A stretch of 64,000 nt of DNA. It comes from Schlesneria sp. DSM 10557. GTDB taxonomy: Bacteria; Planctomycetota; Planctomycetia; Planctomycetales; Planctomycetaceae. Each line of letters opens with the position of its first letter. Positions within the stretch are counted from its first letter, which is position 1. Location of the stretch: assembly GCF_041860085.1 (NCBI RefSeq), contig NZ_CP124747.1:868001-932000 (forward strand). Direction: 5' to 3'. Both the position numbers and the translations under genes were made by a program. The notes under the pieces are model-generated. The model did not search any database and had not been told where the DNA came from. It saw only the letters and a program-made list of their open reading frames with translations. Positions 60,233 to 64,000 of the stretch are shown here, in pieces.

Positions 60233-60874
60233 TCAACGCTTCAAACCCTTTGGGCGTTGCAGAATCTCATTTAACAGGACTGCCTGTCGGATTCCGATTG
60301 GATCACGCAAAACTTTGACCAGCGGATGAAGCTGCGGTGCCTGCCGGGGTTGTGCTTCAGAAATCTGATTTCCCAGATCATGCTGCACTGCGGAGTTGAT
60401 ATCCCGGTTCACAGCCGCATCGACGCGACCACCCAATTGGTGAGGATGACCGCCAATCCCCGCGGCCGATGTCGCCAGTCCGAAGCCGCTCGATCCCTGA
60501 CTGATTTCCGAAGAGAGAGTCGGAATTCCTTTTGGATTTGGCTGTGCCTGGGAAACATTCCGCTGATTTGTTGAGCGCTGGCCATTTTTAGACCGGTCCC
60601 GGGGTGGTTTTGGAGGCTTGGGTGCCTGGGATGCCTGTGGCTGTTCCCGACGGGGTGGTTTTGACTTTGGTTTCTCTCCGGTCAGTTGCTGGAGCAGGAC
60701 TTCAATCTCATTTTGAGCAGTTCGTTGCTGCGGCCGCGGTGCCTTCGGCAGCTGCTCTTTCTGCTGATTTTTTCCCGGAAACAGGTTCACGAACCAGCTC
60801 AGGAACGAAATCACCAGCACGCACATCCCGATGATCTGCGAGATGTCGATGTTATTTCCGGCGGCGAAAATCAT
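60233..60874 (-). CDS. Single-pass membrane protein between FloA and glycosyltransferase
   Basis: 213 residues. One N-terminal membrane segment (about 13-31, IGMCVLVISFLSWFVNLFPG) is followed by a Pro/Lys/Gln/Ser-rich, largely disordered region (about 35-140) and a short helical end (LHPLVKVLRDPIGIRQAVLL). No known domain is recognised. Its place between floA and a glycosyltransferase suggests a partner of the flotillin system; inference. Confidence 0.7.
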   Translation of the reverse strand: MIFAAGNNIDISQIIGMCVLVISFLSWFVNLFPGKNQQKEQLPKAPRPQQRTAQNEIEVLLQQLTGEKPKSKPPRREQPQASQAPKPPKPPRDRSKNGQRSTNQRNVSQAQPNPKGIPTLSSEISQGSSGFGLATSAAGIGGHPHQLGGRVDAAVNRDINSAVQHDLGNQISEAQPRQAPQLHPLVKVLRDPIGIRQAVLLNEILQRPKGLKR

Positions 60875-60983
60875 ACGATATTCCTGAATGCGATCGATAA
60901 CATCACGCGGTCGGAATCGGGTCTGGTCTCGTCCGATCGGTCCCAGGATGAACTGATATCACACCGGCAATGTTCCGTACACA

Positions 60984-61988
60984 TTATTTACTGATTCCGG
61001 TCCCCGCGATGGTACTTCGCATCTGCGTGTCGGCTTGCACATTCTTTAATTCATAGTAGTCCATCAGCCCCAGACTCCCCTTCCGGAAGCCCTCCGCAAT
61101 CGCAACGGGGACTTCTGCTTCGGCAAGAACGACCTTCGAGCGACTTTCCTGGACCTGCGCCACCATTTCCTGTTCACGGGCTGTGAAATCGGCTCGGCGT
61201 TGTTCCGCTTTCGCCTGTGCAACTCGCATATCCGCTTCAGCCTGGTCTGCCATCAGCCTTGCACCAATGTTCTCGCCGACATCGATGTCCGCAATGTCGA
61301 TCGAGACGATCTCAAAGGCGGTCTGCTTTTCCAGACCTTGATTGAGTACCGTCTGTGAGATCATTTCGGGGTTTTCCAAAACCATCTTGTAAGAGGGAGT
61401 GGAACCAATCGCTTGAACGATGCCTTGCCCGACACGTGCAATGATCGTTTCTTCGGTCGCCCCACCGATGAGCTGATGAATGTTCGTACGGACCGTGACT
61501 CGGGCACGAGCCTTCAGCACGATCCCATCCCCCGCGACAGCATCCAGCGTCGATTGTCCCTTTCGGATGTCCGGACAGTCGATCACTTTGGGATAAACGC
61601 TGGTCCGCACGGCCTCCAGAATATTACGTCCCGCCAGATCAATCGCCTGAGCCGTTTGCCAGTCCAGGTCGATATTGGCTTTCTTCGCCGCAACCAGGGC
61701 CCGAATCACGTTGGGGACATTCCCTCCCGCAAGATAGTGAGATTCCAGATCACGGGTGCTGATCTGGTAGGTATCCGTCAGTCCCGCCTGGACAGCGATA
61801 ATCTTTGCCCGAACGATGGCTCCTGGATTCACTTTTCGAATCGTCATGATCACCAGATTGGTCAGCGAAATATCCGCCCCCGTCATCCAGCACTGGATCC
61901 AGAGGCTGATAAATCGTGCGAACACGGCGAAGAAGATCAGCGCGATAATAATAATCACGATGACGCCAACGGTGATCAGTGAACTCAT
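60984..61988 (-). CDS. floA: Flotillin-like protein FloA
   Basis: 334 residues from ATG 61988 ([20 protein letters not shown]). The N-terminal hydrophobic hairpin (about 5-40) and the FloA-type SPFH core are clear: [80 protein letters not shown], then coiled coil with [15 protein letters not shown] and [20 protein letters not shown]. It matches the YqfA/UPF0365 family and not the animal flotillins. FloA assembles functional membrane microdomains and, in Bacillus, works with NfeD-type proteins; here nfeD precedes it by 268 bp in the same orientation. Confidence 0.94.
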   Translation of the reverse strand: MSSLITVGVIVIIIIALIFFAVFARFISLWIQCWMTGADISLTNLVIMTIRKVNPGAIVRAKIIAVQAGLTDTYQISTRDLESHYLAGGNVPNVIRALVAAKKANIDLDWQTAQAIDLAGRNILEAVRTSVYPKVIDCPDIRKGQSTLDAVAGDGIVLKARARVTVRTNIHQLIGGATEETIIARVGQGIVQAIGSTPSYKMVLENPEMISQTVLNQGLEKQTAFEIVSIDIADIDVGENIGARLMADQAEADMRVAQAKAEQRRADFTAREQEMVAQVQESRSKVVLAEAEVPVAIAEGFRKGSLGLMDYYELKNVQADTQMRSTIAGTGISK

Positions 61989-62256
61989 ATGTGCCCGCAT
62001 TCAGTTGGGTTGAAGGAATCGATCCAGACCATCAGCACATGCTGCGAGATTCCCCCCGGATCCGTCAAGCACGACAGCCACATGGCCATCGGTCGATAAT
62101 GGGTGGAGCTCGTACGTTTCTGACGTCGAATCACGCTCGCCAGAATTGTGGACGTGGGTCAACGTATCTTAGCGGAGTCTATCGCCCCGAGAAACTGGCT
62201 TCGCTTCCCAGGCTGGCAGGAATTCTCTGCATGAAGAAAGCAGAACCTCTTTTTCA

Positions 62257-62841
62257 TCAAGTGCTGGAAGGGTATTCAAAATCGAGTCCTTTCGATAAGT
62301 CGAATGGTTCTGTCAGCTCTTCGGCAGCCACTTCTTCAGGTGCCCCGGGCCGCACAATCAGAGTTCGACCGTCAACAGCAATCACTCGTACCGAGACACC
62401 GTTGTCGATCGACAGTCCCTCAGACGTCGCCTGTAATCGCTCTCCGGACACATTCACAATTCCGCCCGGATTCAGAAGCGTGGCTGTGATGCCGAACCGC
62501 CCGACGAGATTCTCCAGATGTGCAGACTCTTCGAGATACGGCGTGACTTCTTCCGGCGTGGGAGCCTCGAGCAAGACCCGCCGACCAAATGAAGTTTGAG
62601 GCAAGATATAAAATCCCACCCCGATGACGGTCGGAACAAGCAAGAGCAACAGTGCGCAGTAAGCCACAAACAGATTCGGACTTGATGTCCCCCAGGCACG
62701 ATAGGCGAAGATCAGGGAGATCACCAGCGTGATGAACGTGACGACTCCCAGCAGTCCGCCAGAGGGGACGAAGACTTCCGCAGCGAGGATTGCGAGGCCG
62801 ACGATCAACAGCACGACGGCTAAAAAAGCATTAGAATCCAT
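62257..62841 (-). CDS. NfeD-family membrane protein
   Basis: 194 residues: three or four membrane segments in the first 105 residues (AVVLLIVGLAILAAEVFVPS, GVVTFITLVISLIFAYRA, LLLLLVPTVIGVGFYIL), then a C-terminal OB-fold domain (GRFGITATLLNPGGIVNVSG, SVRVIAVDGRTLIVRP). This is the short NfeD form without the ClpP-like protease domain. NfeD proteins are usually encoded beside flotillin-like genes and act with them, and that pairing is seen here. Confidence 0.9.
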   Translation of the reverse strand: MDSNAFLAVVLLIVGLAILAAEVFVPSGGLLGVVTFITLVISLIFAYRAWGTSSPNLFVAYCALLLLLVPTVIGVGFYILPQTSFGRRVLLEAPTPEEVTPYLEESAHLENLVGRFGITATLLNPGGIVNVSGERLQATSEGLSIDNGVSVRVIAVDGRTLIVRPGAPEEVAAEELTEPFDLSKGLDFEYPSST

Positions 62842-63028
62842 AAGGTCAATTCTGTCTCAGCACTGCGAGCCATCCCGGACGGAACATGAGCAGTCGAGGA
62901 ATCAAGCGATCCCTCCTCAACAATCAACCTGGTGTTATTCAGCGAACTTCTTCAGGCAATCCCCGTTTGAAGTGTAGCTCGACCGGTCATTGAGGCAAGC
63001 GACACCGACTGCGCAGCACCTCCGCCGC

Positions 63029-64000
63029 TCATTTCGCAAACAAGACCTTCGGCTGAGCCTTTTCCCACTCTTCCTTCGAAACAGGTTTTGTCTCGTGCAA
63101 ATGGACAAAGGTCCCTTTCTTATTCCCGACGACAATATCCGGCTTTCCATCACCGTTGACATCGGTGGCAAGGACTTGAGTCCCCACACCCGAATCATCG
63201 TCGACAAATTGTGGAACCCAGGAAACTTGTCCGACCGAGGGGCGGACCAGCTTGAACCAGTAAACCACCGCCGGGGCTTCTGGCTCGGCGTCACCCGCTG
63301 GACCGTGAGCCCAGAACCGTTTTCCTGTCACGATATCTTTCAGTCCATCCCCGTCCATGTCGACGAGGTCCAGCGCGTGCACCTGCGAGAACTTCAGACC
63401 GTAGGGGTTTTGAGTCGGTTCATGCCCCATAATCAGATGCTCGCGGAACTTGATCTCGCCATCTTCCTGATATTGTTCGAACCAGGCGAGTCCGTAGCCG
63501 TGGGCCTGCAAGCTGGTGATGACATCGTTCAAGCCATCGCCATTCACATCGTAAGCGTACATCTGAGCTCCCCCGCCACCGAAAGCGACCGGGTGGAAGA
63601 CCCATTCCGGATCACCGGCAAGCGAGGCGGGCTGTTCCCACCAGCCGTTCGCGACGAACACATCAGTCCGTCCGTCCCCGTTGATGTCTCCCGCACCGAG
63701 ACCGTGAGTGAAGCGTTGCCAGTTTCCCGGTTTCGAAATCTTGTGGAACGTCCACGGCTTGGTGGGATCTGACCAGTCGACGGTCGTGTAGCCCACAAAC
63801 CCTTTCTGATCCCCTTCCACGGGAAGCGTCGCACCGCTCAGGATTTCTGGCTTGCCATCCCCGTCGACATCAAGCCACTGGGGAGATTCGTTATCCACGG
63901 TTTTGAAGACCACATGAGGCGTCCAGTGCCGGTTTTCCCCTTTCGGATTCTCGTACCAGGTCGCTTCCGCTCCGGGGAATCCGTAGACCAGGACGTCCGT
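63029..64000 (-). CDS. FG-GAP/VCBS repeat protein (5' partial)
   Basis: The frame is open to the window edge, so the start lies beyond it. 323 residues are visible with at least five Ca-binding DxDGDGxxD-like loops (DVDGDGKPEIL, DINGDGRTDVF, DVNGDGLNDVI, DMDGDGLKDIV, DVNGDGKPDIV), spaced as in FG-GAP/integrin-alpha type seven-bladed propellers. The C-terminus ends KEEWEKAQPKVLFAK. Such proteins are exported and very abundant in planctomycetes; their partners are mostly unknown. Transcribed leftward, upstream of nfeD by 187 bp; co-transcription is uncertain. Confidence 0.85.
   Translation of the reverse strand, partial: TDVLVYGFPGAEATWYENPKGENRHWTPHVVFKTVDNESPQWLDVDGDGKPEILSGATLPVEGDQKGFVGYTTVDWSDPTKPWTFHKISKPGNWQRFTHGLGAGDINGDGRTDVFVANGWWEQPASLAGDPEWVFHPVAFGGGGAQMYAYDVNGDGLNDVITSLQAHGYGLAWFEQYQEDGEIKFREHLIMGHEPTQNPYGLKFSQVHALDLVDMDGDGLKDIVTGKRFWAHGPAGDAEPEAPAVVYWFKLVRPSVGQVSWVPQFVDDDSGVGTQVLATDVNGDGKPDIVVGNKKGTFVHLHETKPVSKEEWEKAQPKVLFAK

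Overview
This window reads as a piece of a planctomycete chromosome, probably order Planctomycetales. The evidence is the gene content: PQQ-like repeat proteins with the WRGPHRNG motif, Tat-exported Gfo/Idh/MocA oxidoreductases, a protein kinase with a Ser-rich linker and an extracytoplasmic beta-helix, an FG-GAP/VCBS repeat protein, a bacterial methenyl-H4MPT cyclohydrolase, and a Cys/Pro-rich exported protein. The base composition is moderately GC-rich. An autotransporter barrel ending in Trp and a TolC lipoprotein show a Gram-negative type outer membrane. I cannot name the species; a Schlesneria/Planctomicrobium-like relative is only a guess.

Layout. 0-8 kb: the 3' part of an autotransporter with nine 65-residue repeats, then a leftward operon (oxidoreductase, membrane protein, PQQ-like propeller) and a cupin. 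8-15 kb: a leftward 1.4-kilo-residue FtsK/EccC-like three-ATPase membrane protein, an exported EF-hand protein, a Tat-exported intradiol dioxygenase and a DUF2007 membrane protein. 15-22 kb: a macro-domain protein, a leftward operon of a small membrane protein and two paralogous SPFH proteins, and a soluble PAS-PAS-MCP receptor. 22-24 kb: a complete group IIC intron with its reverse transcriptase, inserted in the transcription terminator of a DUF1579 gene. 24-32 kb: CocE-type hydrolase, M20 peptidase, nitroreductase, and a DEAD-box helicase with a long leader. 31-44 kb, mostly rightward: DUF58 and transglutaminase proteins, UbiD-type decarboxylase, TolC-type lipoprotein, a leftward sulfite-oxidase-like enzyme, Mch with an ATP-grasp ligase, and an exported metallo-beta-lactamase-fold protein.

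44-50 kb: two divergently transcribed TPR proteins (a giant exported one and a lipoprotein) and initiator tRNA-Met with its own terminator. 50-58 kb: an HExxH protein, the kinase/beta-helix receptor, a polytopic membrane protein, the Cys-rich exported protein, a 1.4-kb stretch without a credible gene, and a 59-residue exported peptide. 58-64 kb: a nucleosidase-family protein, then a leftward cluster NfeD, FloA flotillin, a single-pass membrane protein and a glycosyltransferase, and the 3' part of an FG-GAP repeat protein.

Themes. Much of the window builds or organises the cell envelope: an autotransporter, TolC, TPR proteins, two separate SPFH membrane-scaffold systems and a Cys-rich exported protein. 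A smaller part points to H4MPT-linked one-carbon metabolism. The strongest items for a second look are the terminator-embedded intron with boundaries readable to the base, the orphan EccC-like ATPase, the twin-SPFH operon, and the Cys-rich exported protein.
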